In this document: piece by piece, positions 43,473 through 52,345 of the stretch | How positions within the stretch are numbered: the stretch's first letter is position 1 | How the letters are laid out: the number at the start of each line of letters is the position of its first letter | From: Bacillota bacterium | GTDB lineage: Bacteria; Bacillota; UBA4882; UBA8346 | NCBI GenBank assembly: GCA_023401925.1 | Contig: JAEXDA010000015.1 | Location: 1-64,000, forward strand | Direction of reading: 5' to 3' | Length of the DNA stretch: 64,000 nucleotides | Translations under genes and position numbers: made by a program | The notes under the pieces: model-generated | What the model was told of the DNA's origin: nothing | What the model saw: the letters and a program-made list of their open reading frames with translations, nothing else | Database searches by the model: none

Positions 43473-44555
43473 ATGAATATTCAAGATAATGGAGGGGATT
43501 TTTTCCCATCCTGGACAAAGTCAGAAGGAGAAGCCTGCGATGTGGCCATCAGCAGTCGGATAAGATTGGCCCGTAATATAAAGGGGATTCCGTTCCCTGG
43601 TTATGCCAATGAAACGCAACTAAGTTCCATTAATGATGAAGTCAGTGGAGTGATTAAGGAAAAACCTTCAATTGAACCATTGGCTGTCATTAAGGTAGAG
43701 ACGCTAACTTCGAATGACCGGGCGATTTTGGTTGAAAAACATTTATGCAGTCCTCAGTTTATTGAAAAACCGCATTTAAGGATGTTACTTGTCAACCAGA
43801 ATCAATCCATCAGTGTGATGGTTAATGAAGAAGATCATTTGCGAATTCAAGCCATTACACCGGGGTTTTCTTTGGATGGGGCTTTCAATATCGCCAACCA
43901 GATGGACGATTATTTAGAGGAGAATTTGGATTTATGCTTTGACGAAAACTATGGATATCTTACTGCATGCCCGACGAATGCCGGAACAGGTCTGCGGGCA
44001 TCCCTGATGCTTCATTTGCCAGCTTTGGCAATTGTTGATCAAGTCAAAAAAGTTTTATCAGCATTAACTCACATTGGGATTAGCATCCGGGGTTTATATG
44101 GGGAAGGGACGGAATCGATCGGAGACATCTATCAAGTTTCCAATTCGGTTACCTTGGGCCGGAGCGAATCAGATTTAAATAGCAACTTAAAAAGTGTATG
44201 CCGTCAAGTCATTGAACGGGAAAGAGCGATCCGGGAAACCCTTTTAAAAGATTCCAAAGTTCAGTTGGAAGACCGGGTCTGCCGCTCTTACGGAATTTTG
44301 ACTCAAGCGAGGATGATCTCCTCTCAGGAAGCTTTAAAATTGTTGTCTGATGTCAAACTCGGTGTCGAACTGGGTATAATACCTAATGTCGACAAAGTAA
44401 TTGTAAGAGAATTATTATTTACGATTCGCGCTTCCATACTGCAGAGAATTGTCGGCAAAGAACTATCTTCGGCAGAAAGGGATTTTCATCGAGCGAGGAT
44501 TGTACGGGAAAAATTGAAAGCAAGCGAAGGGGAAGGCAAAGACAAAGGGGTGTGA
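43473..44555 (+). CDS. mcsB: Protein arginine kinase McsB
   Basis: A 360-residue phosphagen-kinase-fold enzyme: VAISSRIRLARNIKGIPFPG, FSLDGAFNIANQMDDYLEEN and CPTNAGTGLRASLMLHLPAL (the ATP/Arg-binding loop). It phosphorylates arginines on unfolded proteins to mark them for ClpCP. ATG 43473 is better spaced from GGGGGT than ATG 43470. Confidence 0.97.
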   Translation: MNIQDNGGDFFPSWTKSEGEACDVAISSRIRLARNIKGIPFPGYANETQLSSINDEVSGVIKEKPSIEPLAVIKVETLTSNDRAILVEKHLCSPQFIEKPHLRMLLVNQNQSISVMVNEEDHLRIQAITPGFSLDGAFNIANQMDDYLEENLDLCFDENYGYLTACPTNAGTGLRASLMLHLPALAIVDQVKKVLSALTHIGISIRGLYGEGTESIGDIYQVSNSVTLGRSESDLNSNLKSVCRQVIERERAIRETLLKDSKVQLEDRVCRSYGILTQARMISSQEALKLLSDVKLGVELGIIPNVDKVIVRELLFTIRASILQRIVGKELSSAERDFHRARIVREKLKASEGEGKDKGV

Positions 44556-44561
44556 GCGAAA

Positions 44562-46994
44562 ATGTTTGAACGATTTACGGAAAGAGCGAGGAAAGTAGTA
44601 TATCTGGCGCAGCAAGAGGCAGCCCGGCTAGGCCATAATGTGGTTGGTACCGAGCATTTATTACTGGGATTATTATCTGAAGGTGAAGGGGTAGCTGCAA
44701 AAGCCTTGGAATCTCTGGATATTCGATTGGATAAGATTCGCGATGAAGTAGAGAAAATCATTGGAAGTGGAGAGACGAATCCTTTTGGGGAAATTCCCTT
44801 TACACCCAGAGCGAAAAGAGTATTGGAATTGGCGGTGGATGAAGGACGGCAGTTAGGACATAATTATGTCGGCACGGAGCATATTTTGCTGGGTTTGATT
44901 CGGGAAGGAGAGGGAGTAGCAGCTCAGGTATTAAAGAACCTGGGTGCTGACTTGGATCGGGTTCGTAAAGAAGTCATCGGTTTACTGGGCGGTAATACGG
45001 GTGCCTATTCGGAACAACCTGGGGCCCCTCGGGGTTCCAACAAAACACCAACTTTAAATCAATTCGGCAGGGATTTAACGGATCTGGCTAAAATCGGTAA
45101 ACTTGATCCGGTCATTGGACGTGAAAATGAAATTGAACGGGTAATTCAAGTTTTATCAAGACGCACCAAGAACAATCCGGTCTTAATCGGTGAACCCGGA
45201 GTTGGAAAGACCGCAATCGCTGAAGGATTGGCTCAAAAGATCGTTAGCGGCATTGTACCGGAAGTACTCCAAAATAAAAGGGTGATTACACTCGATATGG
45301 GTTCCATGGTCGCTGGTTCCAAATACCGAGGCGAGTTTGAAGAGAGAATGAAAAAGGTGATGGAGGAAATCCGTAATGCCGGTGATGTTGTCCTATTTAT
45401 CGATGAGATGCATACGCTGATTGGAGCAGGAGCGGCCGAAGGTGCTATCGATGCGGCCAATATTCTGAAGCCGGCGCTAGCCCGCGGCGAGTTACAATGC
45501 ATCGGTGCTACAACTCTTGATGAGTACCGGAAACACGTTGAAAAGGATGCGGCTTTAGAACGGAGGTTCCAGCCGATTAAAGTCGGTGAGCCGTCGAAAG
45601 AGGAAGCCGTGCAAATTCTTAATGGATTGCGTGATCGTTATGAAGCGCATCACCGGGTTAAAATTTCTGATGTTGCAATTACGGCGGCGGTAAATTTATC
45701 GGATCGTTATATAACCGATCGGTTTCTCCCGGATAAAGCCATTGATCTTATTGATGAGGCTGCTTCCAAAGTCCGGCTCAAAACAACGATTACGCCTCCG
45801 GATCTGAAAAAGTTGGAAGACCAAGTAGGAGTCCTTCAACAAGAAAAAGAGGCGGCCATCAAAAACGAGGAGTTCGAAAAAGCCGCCGATTTGCGGGATA
45901 AAGAACAAAAACTCCGCCAACAGTTGGATAATTTACGCAATGAGTGGAAGAACAAACGCGGCATGAATGAACCGGTTGTATCTGAGGAGGATATTGCGGG
46001 AGTTGTGGCTAGTTGGACTGGAATCCCAGTATCGAAACTAGAGCAAGCTGAGACTGAACGTTTGCTGAAAATGGAAGAGATTTTGCATGAGCGGGTTATT
46101 GGACAAAACGAAGCCATTGAGGTGATCGCAAAAGCGATTCGCCGGGCCAGGGCCGGATTGAAAGATCCGAAACGCCCGATCGGTTCTTTTATCTTCTTAG
46201 GCCCGACTGGAGTCGGTAAAACCGAACTGGCAAGAGCAGTAGCGGAAGCGATGTTTGGAGATGAAAATTCGGTCATTCGGATCGATATGTCAGAGTATAT
46301 GGAACGGCATACAGTCTCCAGGCTGGTCGGCTCTCCTCCGGGATATGTCGGTTTTGAAGATGGAGGCCAACTAACGGAGCGGGTTCGTCGTAAACCTTAT
46401 TCCGTCATTTTATTGGATGAAATCGAAAAAGCTCATCCGGAAGTATTCAATATTTTGCTTCAAGTATTAGAGGACGGGCGGTTAACGGATTCCCACGGTC
46501 GGACGGTGGATTTTCGCAATACGGTCGTAGTCATGACATCCAATGTCGGAGCGAATCTGATTGATCATCAAGGAACAATCGGTTTTCAAGTATCCCAGGA
46601 TGAGGAAGAAGATAACTACCGGAAGATGAAAGAGAAAGTGCTTGAGGAATTGAAAAAGACCTTCCGGCCGGAGTTTTTAAACCGTGTAGATGAAGTAATC
46701 GTTTTTCATGCTTTGACCCGGGATCAAATCAAACAAATTGTTGATTTGATGATTATGCCGGTGACTAAACAATTAAATGAAAAAGGGCTTAGCTTAGAAG
46801 TTACCAATGACGCCAAGGATATTTTGGTACAGGAAGGTTATGATCCGTTATTTGGAGCCCGCCCTTTGCGTCGGGCCGTTCAAAGACTGATTGAAAATCC
46901 TTTATCGGAAGAAATATTGAAAGGAAATTTGGAGCCGGGAAAAACAATTCGGACCAAAGTTGAACAAGAGCATATTTCTTTCCAAACCGTGTAA
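44562..46994 (+). CDS. clpC: AAA+ unfoldase ClpC
   Basis: An 810-residue protein, the usual length. It has two Clp-N repeats (residues 1-145), AAA1 with GEPGVGKTAIAEGLAQKI, a UVR-like coiled middle (KEAAIKNEEFEKAADLRDKE) and AAA2 with GPTGVGKTELARAVAEAM. It feeds ClpP with arginine-phosphorylated and McsA/McsB-bound substrates. GTGTGAGCG precedes ATG 44562. A hairpin terminator (47085-47117) follows. Confidence 0.98.
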   Translation: MFERFTERARKVVYLAQQEAARLGHNVVGTEHLLLGLLSEGEGVAAKALESLDIRLDKIRDEVEKIIGSGETNPFGEIPFTPRAKRVLELAVDEGRQLGHNYVGTEHILLGLIREGEGVAAQVLKNLGADLDRVRKEVIGLLGGNTGAYSEQPGAPRGSNKTPTLNQFGRDLTDLAKIGKLDPVIGRENEIERVIQVLSRRTKNNPVLIGEPGVGKTAIAEGLAQKIVSGIVPEVLQNKRVITLDMGSMVAGSKYRGEFEERMKKVMEEIRNAGDVVLFIDEMHTLIGAGAAEGAIDAANILKPALARGELQCIGATTLDEYRKHVEKDAALERRFQPIKVGEPSKEEAVQILNGLRDRYEAHHRVKISDVAITAAVNLSDRYITDRFLPDKAIDLIDEAASKVRLKTTITPPDLKKLEDQVGVLQQEKEAAIKNEEFEKAADLRDKEQKLRQQLDNLRNEWKNKRGMNEPVVSEEDIAGVVASWTGIPVSKLEQAETERLLKMEEILHERVIGQNEAIEVIAKAIRRARAGLKDPKRPIGSFIFLGPTGVGKTELARAVAEAMFGDENSVIRIDMSEYMERHTVSRLVGSPPGYVGFEDGGQLTERVRRKPYSVILLDEIEKAHPEVFNILLQVLEDGRLTDSHGRTVDFRNTVVVMTSNVGANLIDHQGTIGFQVSQDEEEDNYRKMKEKVLEELKKTFRPEFLNRVDEVIVFHALTRDQIKQIVDLMIMPVTKQLNEKGLSLEVTNDAKDILVQEGYDPLFGARPLRRAVQRLIENPLSEEILKGNLEPGKTIRTKVEQEHISFQTV

Positions 46995-47084
46995 AATTTT
47001 ATGGTTATCCCCTCAACAAATTTGCATAAATAGAAAAATTATTACGGATCATTTTCGTTATCGTTTAACTTATGATTATTATAT

Positions 47085-47117
47085 AAATAAATCCTTTTTC
47101 GAGGATTTATTTTTTTT
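47085..47117 (+). terminator. Terminator of the ctsR-clpC operon
   Basis: ATAAATCC (47087-47094) and GGATTTAT (47103-47110) form an 8-bp stem with an 8-base loop, followed by a run of seven T (47111-47117). An 81-codon frame that spans this stretch is not coding. Confidence 0.8.
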
Positions 47118-47220
47118 AGGTCTTTCGTTTCGATTAGCAGGAAAACATTACAAGTATGCCGAAATTAATAAAATGTTTACTATTAGGATTCATTATTCTT
47201 TTTAGGCCAGGAGGTGCCAA

Positions 47221-47691
47221 ATGAAAGTTGAATTTATTAATCCGTTTGTGTCGGCCGCTTTTATGGTGCTGGAAAAGGTTGGTAAGACTAAGGTCGGTAA
47301 AGGAAAGTTAAGTTTGACAGCTTCTCCTATTGAAGGCAAAGATGTCAATACAGTGATTGGAGTCACCGGTGATATTTTGGGGCAAGTTATTTATTGTATG
47401 ACGACGGAAACTGCTCAGAAACTTGCTTCCACAATGTTGATGGGAATGCCGGTTGACGATTTTGATGAAATAGGTAAAAGCGCGATTAGTGAGTTGGGTA
47501 ATATTATTACCGGAAATGCTGCGACTGAACTGGGCAATAATGGTTTTTGTTGTAACATTACTCCCCCGTCTTTATTTATGGGTCGAGAAGTCAAGGTATC
47601 CATAAAAGATTTGCAAATTTTAGTAATTCCTGTACAGACGGATCTCGGTGAAATTACAATTTATGTTGCCTTGCGAGAAGCAGATCAGTAA
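47221..47691 (+). CDS. cheX: Chemotaxis phosphatase CheX
   Basis: A 156-residue protein with the CheX/CheC helix motif SAISELGNIITGNAATEL, whose Glu and Asn (ExxN) act in CheY-P dephosphorylation, and a beta-rich surround (TVIGVTGDILGQVIYCMTTE). GCCAGGAGGTG precedes ATG 47221. It is followed after 17 bases by an HD-GYP gene, suggesting a signalling pair. Confidence 0.9.
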   Translation: MKVEFINPFVSAAFMVLEKVGKTKVGKGKLSLTASPIEGKDVNTVIGVTGDILGQVIYCMTTETAQKLASTMLMGMPVDDFDEIGKSAISELGNIITGNAATELGNNGFCCNITPPSLFMGREVKVSIKDLQILVIPVQTDLGEITIYVALREADQ

Positions 47692-47708
47692 TTGGGGAGC
47701 TATTTACC

Positions 47709-48821
47709 ATGAAACCAGTTAAAGTTTCCACTTTAGTACCGGGTATTGTTGTTGCAAAAGATGTTTTTCAGGACAACGGGATTTTGGTACTAAATCAAGG
47801 GGCTATTTTAACCACAGAACTCATTACCAAGCTAAAATATTGGGGTTTTACCGAAGTCATGGTGGAAGATCCTCAGCCCAGTCTCAAAGAGCAACAAGAG
47901 GCGTTAATTGCTCCCAAGATCGCTGCAGTTCATGATCGGATGGTAGGGATTACCCAAAATCTTATGTGTGCAGATAATGTGAAAGAAGCGGACCCGTTTG
48001 TATTGCGTGGAATGGTAGGGGATATTGAAAGCCAGATTGATTTAAACAGCAACTTATTGTTAAATTTAAGTCATTTGAAGACTTATGATTTTTATTTATT
48101 TTCTCATGTTGTCAACGTTTGTGTCCTATCGGTCATAATTGGCAGAGAGTTGAAGATGTCTTCGGATGAGTTGAAGGAATTGGGAATGACTGCATTACTT
48201 CATGATTTTGGGATGATCAAACTCGACCCGTCTATTTACAATCAGGAAAGTAAATTGACGCCTGAACAATGGCAGGAGGTTCGGAAACACCCGGGTTATG
48301 GAGCCGAATTGCTTTCAGGGAACGATTTTTCTCCTGAAGTTTTGCAAGGGATCCGGCAACACCACGAACGAATCAATGGAAGTGGATACCCTGACGGTCT
48401 TAAAGGTGCAGAAATAGGCCAATATGGTAAAATTATTGCTGTGGCTGACGTTTATGATGCTTGCATCTCTCCCCGGAAACACCGCAAACGCTTCACTCCT
48501 TATGAAGCTCTCAAAATTTTACTCGGCGATTCTCATTTGTTTGAGATTAAAATATTAAAAGCCTTTATTGCCAGCATGGCAATTTATCCAATCGGCAGTT
48601 TTATCCGCCTTAATACTGGAGAAATCGCCAAGGTTATTGGAATTAATCATGGAGCGCCTTTCCGGCCTGAAATTCGGATTTATATTGATTCTTCAGGACA
48701 AAAGCTAGATGAGTCGGTTCGCATTAATTTAATTGAGGAAGAATACACTCAGACCTTTATTCAGGAGACTTTAGAAGGTAACGAGGCAGAGAAGGTATAC
48801 CAGGTAGTAGAACAATCATAA
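47709..48821 (+). CDS. HD-GYP domain phosphodiesterase
   Basis: A 370-residue protein. The N-terminus (PVKVSTLVPGIVVAKDVFQD, about residues 1-60) resembles the beta domain often placed before HD-GYP. The HD-GYP domain has LLHDFGMIKLDPSIY (HD pair), HHERINGSGYPDGLKG (HH and GYP) and ADVYDACISPRKHRK. It should degrade cyclic di-GMP. The pairing with CheX points to a link between chemotaxis and c-di-GMP signalling. Confidence 0.9.
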   Translation: MKPVKVSTLVPGIVVAKDVFQDNGILVLNQGAILTTELITKLKYWGFTEVMVEDPQPSLKEQQEALIAPKIAAVHDRMVGITQNLMCADNVKEADPFVLRGMVGDIESQIDLNSNLLLNLSHLKTYDFYLFSHVVNVCVLSVIIGRELKMSSDELKELGMTALLHDFGMIKLDPSIYNQESKLTPEQWQEVRKHPGYGAELLSGNDFSPEVLQGIRQHHERINGSGYPDGLKGAEIGQYGKIIAVADVYDACISPRKHRKRFTPYEALKILLGDSHLFEIKILKAFIASMAIYPIGSFIRLNTGEIAKVIGINHGAPFRPEIRIYIDSSGQKLDESVRINLIEEEYTQTFIQETLEGNEAEKVYQVVEQS

Positions 48822-48864
48822 CAGGAAAAAGTCCAATGGTTTCTTATCCTTAGCTTTAAAAAAT

Positions 48865-48890
48865 AGAGCTGCTTGAAGGCTCTTTTTTTT
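48865..48890 (+). terminator. Terminator after the HD-GYP gene
   Basis: AGAGC (48865-48869) and GCTCT (48878-48882) form a short stem with a TGCTTGAAG loop, followed by TTTTTTTT. The short arm makes it a moderate terminator. Confidence 0.6.
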
Positions 48891-49163
48891 ATGCAAAAAA
48901 TTTACGTCCCGGATGTTCGACTGTTTAGGTGTTGATAGGATCATAGGCTGGCGATGACAGCTTTTTTATTCAATTCATCAAGGCCTAACGGAAAATCGAG
49001 TCCACCCCAAGTTAATTGTAAGGAGATCCATTAATCGCCTCTATTATGATCTTATGCTTTATGATAAAATTTTTATGTCAACTAGCACTTCGAGAAGGAT
49101 AACTTTCTGTCCTATTCGGCATGGATTTCCAACAGATTTTGCTGTTTCCGTGAGGGAGGATAA
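48891..49163. other. Untranslated gap
   Basis: The gap is AT-rich, with no gene recognised. It holds a few weak stems, and a GGATAACTTTCTGTCC stem near 49094-49109. The next feature is a possible tiny ORF at 49164. Confidence 0.4.
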
Positions 49164-49244
49164 ATGCCGGATTCATGGTTTCGCTTTAGCACCTGGTTTA
49201 AAATAATTGACAGAGAAAAAATCATAATAGAGCTGGAACTTTAA
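49164..49244 (+). CDS. Possible 26-residue leader or small protein
   Basis: ATG 49164 has a strong GGGAGGAT ribosome-binding site five bases upstream. The frame encodes MPDSWFRFSTWFKIIDREKI then IIELEL and TAA at 49242. It is amphipathic, with three Trp and Phe clusters. It may be a small protein or a leader peptide for the following gene, which begins 28 bases later. No family was recognised. Confidence 0.4.
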   Translation: MPDSWFRFSTWFKIIDREKIIIELEL

Positions 49245-49271
49245 GTATTTAAAGATAGGAGGAATATAGTT

Positions 49272-49814
49272 TTGAAACAAATTAAAAATTTGCAAATGGG
49301 TCTGATCGTACTGGCTTTTTTAGTTACGCTCGGGTTGCTTTTTGGTGGGCAAGTCTTAACAGCCAAATTGAAAGTGGAGAATCCATTGCAAAGAGATATG
49401 CATCAAATGAAAGCAATCCGCGATTATAAGGTCAAAGAGGATAAAGATGGGCTTATTGTGACGGTAAAGCTACAGAAAGTCGATGATTTGCAAAAGGTAT
49501 TGGATTATGTAAAACAAAAGGTCGCTAGTTATTACAACCAGCCGATAAAAAACTTTAAAATTATTGATCGGCGAAACCATGAGTTAGAAAGCCTTCGTTA
49601 CCAACTTTCGTTCTATCTTGAAGAGGCTGTTGTATCGGGCCATTACATTCAATTAAAAACAGCTTTGGAATCTTGCCCGGGGGTAAAGGCAAAAGCGTAT
49701 TTCAGTCAGAGCAGTATGTATTTACAGCTTGAAAAAGGGCAGAACTATTTGTACGAAGTGCTGCCCAATCATTTGCAACAAGATAAAGGTGATAGAGGGG
49801 GTGATCCAACATGA
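49272..49814 (+). CDS. Single-pass membrane protein coupled to the FtsH-like protease
   Basis: A 180-residue protein with one transmembrane helix (MGLIVLAFLVTLGLLFGGQV, residues 9-28) and a hydrophilic alpha/beta part outside (RDYKVKEDKDGLIVTVKLQK, later YQLSFYLEEAVVSGHYIQLK). The start is TTG 49272 with AGGAGGAAT upstream. Its stop overlaps the next ATG in ATGA, so it is translationally coupled to the FtsH-like protease. It may be the missing extracytoplasmic domain of that protease. No family was recognised. Confidence 0.65.
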   Translation: MKQIKNLQMGLIVLAFLVTLGLLFGGQVLTAKLKVENPLQRDMHQMKAIRDYKVKEDKDGLIVTVKLQKVDDLQKVLDYVKQKVASYYNQPIKNFKIIDRRNHELESLRYQLSFYLEEAVVSGHYIQLKTALESCPGVKAKAYFSQSSMYLQLEKGQNYLYEVLPNHLQQDKGDRGGDPT

Positions 49815-51298
49815 GGAAGTATTTAGAATGTCTTATTGGGATTGGTGTTGGTATCTTGGTATTCTTATTGTGGCGAGGGATTGATTTAACGCCATTATTA
49901 TTGATTGGAGCTGCTTTAGCCGCTCTATACTTCTTTACTCAGGGAAGGATGGCCGGTAAAAGCCCGGAGATGGTTGGCGGTAATGTAAGTCATAAATCAT
50001 TTCCAGTTAGTTTTGATGATATTGGCGGTCAGCAAGTTGCTAAAAGAGAGCTGCTTGAGGCCTTGGATTTTGTCCGCGGCGATCAGGAAGAACTCAATAA
50101 ATTAGGGATTCGTCCTTTAAAAGGCATTTTACTCACAGGTCCTCCCGGAACGGGAAAAACTCTGATGGCAAAGGCGGCGGCCAGTTACACCGACTCGGCG
50201 TTTGTTGCCTTGGATGGATCCAGTTTTGTTGAAATGTATGCCGGTGTGGGAGCTCAACGGGTCAGACAACTTTTTAATAAAGCAAGACAACTCGCGCAAA
50301 AAACCGGCAAAAAAAGTGCAATTATTTTTATTGACGAGATTGAGGTCATTGCCGGTAAAAGAGGAAATCACAGTTCCCATTTGGAATACGATCAAACTTT
50401 AAACCAGTTGTTGGTGGAAATGGATGGGTTAAAACCCAATGAGTCAGTGAGAATTGTTTTAATTGCAGCCACCAACAGGGCTGATTTATTAGATACGGCT
50501 ATTTTGCGTCCGGGAAGGTTTGATCGACAGGTAAAGGTAGATTTACCCGACAAAGAGGGACGAATTCACATTTTAAATATTCATGCCAAGGGGAAGCCTT
50601 TAGATCCCGAAGTTAATTTGGAAGAAATTTCTAAAGATACTTTTGGATTTTCCGGAGCCCATTTGGAATCGTTAATGAATGAAGCGGCTATCTTGGCTTA
50701 CCGTCGAAATCATCACCAGATTGTTATGGAAGATATTCGAGAGGCAATTGACAAGGTAATGATGGGTGAAAAACTTGAACGTCAGCCGGACGCCGGAGAA
50801 TTAAAACGCGTAGCCGTTCATGAAGTGGGCCATGCTTTAATTAGTGAGCTTCTTCGTCCTGAATCCGTGGCAACACTGACGGTGGTTCCACGGGGTAAAG
50901 CATTGGGATTTATGCGGCAAGCCCAGCTTCATGAACAATATTTATATACGAAAGAATATCTGGAAGATCAGATCTGTATTTGTTTAGGTGGCGCCTTATC
51001 TGAGGAATTGATGTATGGAAATTGGAGCACCGGAGCTTCCAATGACTTTGAGCAGGCGACCCATATTGCAAGGCAGATTATTCTTACCGGATTATCACGA
51101 CTGGGTATCGTTCAGGAAGATTACTTGGGGAAAGAACGAATTTTTGAAGTGATGACCGAAATTCTCAATGAACAGAAGGAACGGGTCCGTGAGCTCCTTA
51201 AAAAACGCGGACAGATCATTGATAGGATCGTTATCGATTTGCTACAGAAGGAAAAAGTATCGGGTAATTGGTTAAGAGAGCAGCTGAAAGCGGCGTAA
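49811..51298 (+). CDS. Short FtsH-like AAA+ zinc metalloprotease
   Basis: A 495-residue membrane protease, shorter than FtsH (about 600-650). The two N-terminal hydrophobic helices (about residues 7-20 and 28-42) are separated by only a few residues, so the usual extracytoplasmic domain is absent. It then has Walker A GPPGTGKT (110-117), Walker B IIFIDEIE (171-178), the SRH with TNRADLLDTAILRPGRFDRQ, the zinc site HEVGH (337-341) and the TGASNDFEQAT Asp (412). It is a functional ATP-dependent zinc protease by motif. Substrates are unknown. Confidence 0.92.
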   Translation: MRKYLECLIGIGVGILVFLLWRGIDLTPLLLIGAALAALYFFTQGRMAGKSPEMVGGNVSHKSFPVSFDDIGGQQVAKRELLEALDFVRGDQEELNKLGIRPLKGILLTGPPGTGKTLMAKAAASYTDSAFVALDGSSFVEMYAGVGAQRVRQLFNKARQLAQKTGKKSAIIFIDEIEVIAGKRGNHSSHLEYDQTLNQLLVEMDGLKPNESVRIVLIAATNRADLLDTAILRPGRFDRQVKVDLPDKEGRIHILNIHAKGKPLDPEVNLEEISKDTFGFSGAHLESLMNEAAILAYRRNHHQIVMEDIREAIDKVMMGEKLERQPDAGELKRVAVHEVGHALISELLRPESVATLTVVPRGKALGFMRQAQLHEQYLYTKEYLEDQICICLGGALSEELMYGNWSTGASNDFEQATHIARQIILTGLSRLGIVQEDYLGKERIFEVMTEILNEQKERVRELLKKRGQIIDRIVIDLLQKEKVSGNWLREQLKAA

Positions 51299-51320
51299 GA
51301 AAATGAATTTCGTTTGAACC

Positions 51321-51358
51321 GGGCTGTCCCCTGAAATTTCTAGAGGGCAGCCTTTTTT
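51321..51358 (+). terminator. Terminator after the FtsH-like gene
   Basis: GGCTGTCCC (51322-51330) and GGGCAGCC (51345-51352) pair with one bulge, followed by TTTTTT (51353-51358). A strong terminator that ends the FtsH-like unit. Confidence 0.85.
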
Positions 51359-51555
51359 GTGGCGATTTGAGCAATGGCACCTGCCCTTATGGGAAAGTAA
51401 TTTTTGGTGAATATATTTCTGAATAAATATTTTAAAGGCTTCAACCAAAGGGTTGGATATTTTTATTTAAAATTTAGCAAGTTATAAAAGGGAAATAATG
51501 GATGACCAAGAAATAATGGAATAAGAAGAGTTAAAAATAGGAGGCCCTCAAAGAT

Positions 51556-51888
51556 ATGGAAGTGGAAGATTTGCTGGAAGAAGCCGATCAATTATTTGAA
51601 CAGGCCGAAGCAATGATTGTCAAAGAACCCGGTGAGGGATTAAAGAAATTTAAGATTGGAGTCAGTAATCTTTTGAAAGTATTTTTAATTATTCATGAAA
51701 AGGCTCCTGCCGGCGAATTAAAACAGCTCTTTATGGAATGTTGTGAGATTGAACCTGAATTTGAAACCATTCGCGATGAATTGGACTATTTTTATATTCC
51801 TCAACTTGCAGAGAGCGACTCTGAGTTAATTTGTGATGCTGCCAATGAGGTATGGGACTTGGTTATTAGTTTATTGCCGGAGTCATGA
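51556..51888 (+). CDS. Alpha-helical protein of unknown function, HEPN-like
   Basis: A 110-residue protein, acidic and almost fully helical (EADQLFEQAEAMIVKEPGEG, then GVSNLLKVFLIIHEKAPAG, then ISLLPES). The helix lengths and the KVFLIIHEKAPAGELKQLF region resemble small HEPN-type four-helix proteins, but the RxxxxH catalytic motif is not visible, so this is weak. GAGGCCCTCAAAGAT precedes ATG 51556 (AGGAGGCC at 51539-51546). Confidence 0.5.
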   Translation: MEVEDLLEEADQLFEQAEAMIVKEPGEGLKKFKIGVSNLLKVFLIIHEKAPAGELKQLFMECCEIEPEFETIRDELDYFYIPQLAESDSELICDAANEVWDLVISLLPES

Positions 51889-51935
51889 ACTCCATCCTTG
51901 CATTCATTGTATGATAGTATGGCGGAAGAGAAATA

Positions 51936-52040
51936 TTGGCATATTTCATTTTTTATTGTATATAATGTAATATCGATGAGTTGGTTGGTCTAAGAAATCG
52001 AGGCGCAAAAATCTTTGGGCCTCGATTTCTTTTATCTTTT
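51936..52040 (+). ncRNA. Possible small RNA or promoter-terminator unit
   Basis: TTGGCA (51936-51941) and TATAAT (51961-51966), 19 bases apart, are followed by a perfect 12-bp hairpin, AGAAATCGAGGC (51993-52004) and GCCTCGATTTCT (52019-52030), then TTTATCTTTTTTT. Transcription from about 51973 would give a RNA of roughly 60-70 bases. The hairpin could also simply terminate the 51556 gene, 105 bases upstream. Confidence 0.4.
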
Positions 52041-52345
52041 TTTCGAGTGTCTGTTTTCGATATACCTTTTTTGAAAAAGTCTCTCAATCCATGCTTTCAA
52101 CAAAGTTTGATAACACTGCTATCAATACGAAAGCTTTTTAATCTCGATCTTCGCTTTTGTCAGAAATCCATCCGTTTTCGCCGTCTTGTAAGTCCTCGAT
52201 AAAAAATAAGATGTAAAGCCTTCCCCTGATAACAATGTCGAAAATATTTTATATAGTTGTAATTAAAATTGTTTTCTATAATTAAAGGATATTTAAAATA
52301 ATTATCCAAATAATTGTATAAAATACAAAATATTTGGAGAACGCC
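52041..52345. other. AT-rich untranslated gap
   Basis: These 305 bases before the beta-barrel gene are AT-rich with AATAATT repeats toward the end (about 52240-52330). No gene or known RNA was recognised. The last 100 bases may hold the promoter of the barrel gene. Confidence 0.4.

Noticed and set aside
46960..47205. 81-codon frame over the clpC end and following gap
   Set aside because: It overlaps the clpC C-terminus and the terminator, lacks a ribosome-binding site, and has no protein-like sequence.
51981..52202. 73-codon frame over the hairpin after the 51556 gene
   Set aside because: It runs through the terminator-like hairpin and has no ribosome-binding site or homology.
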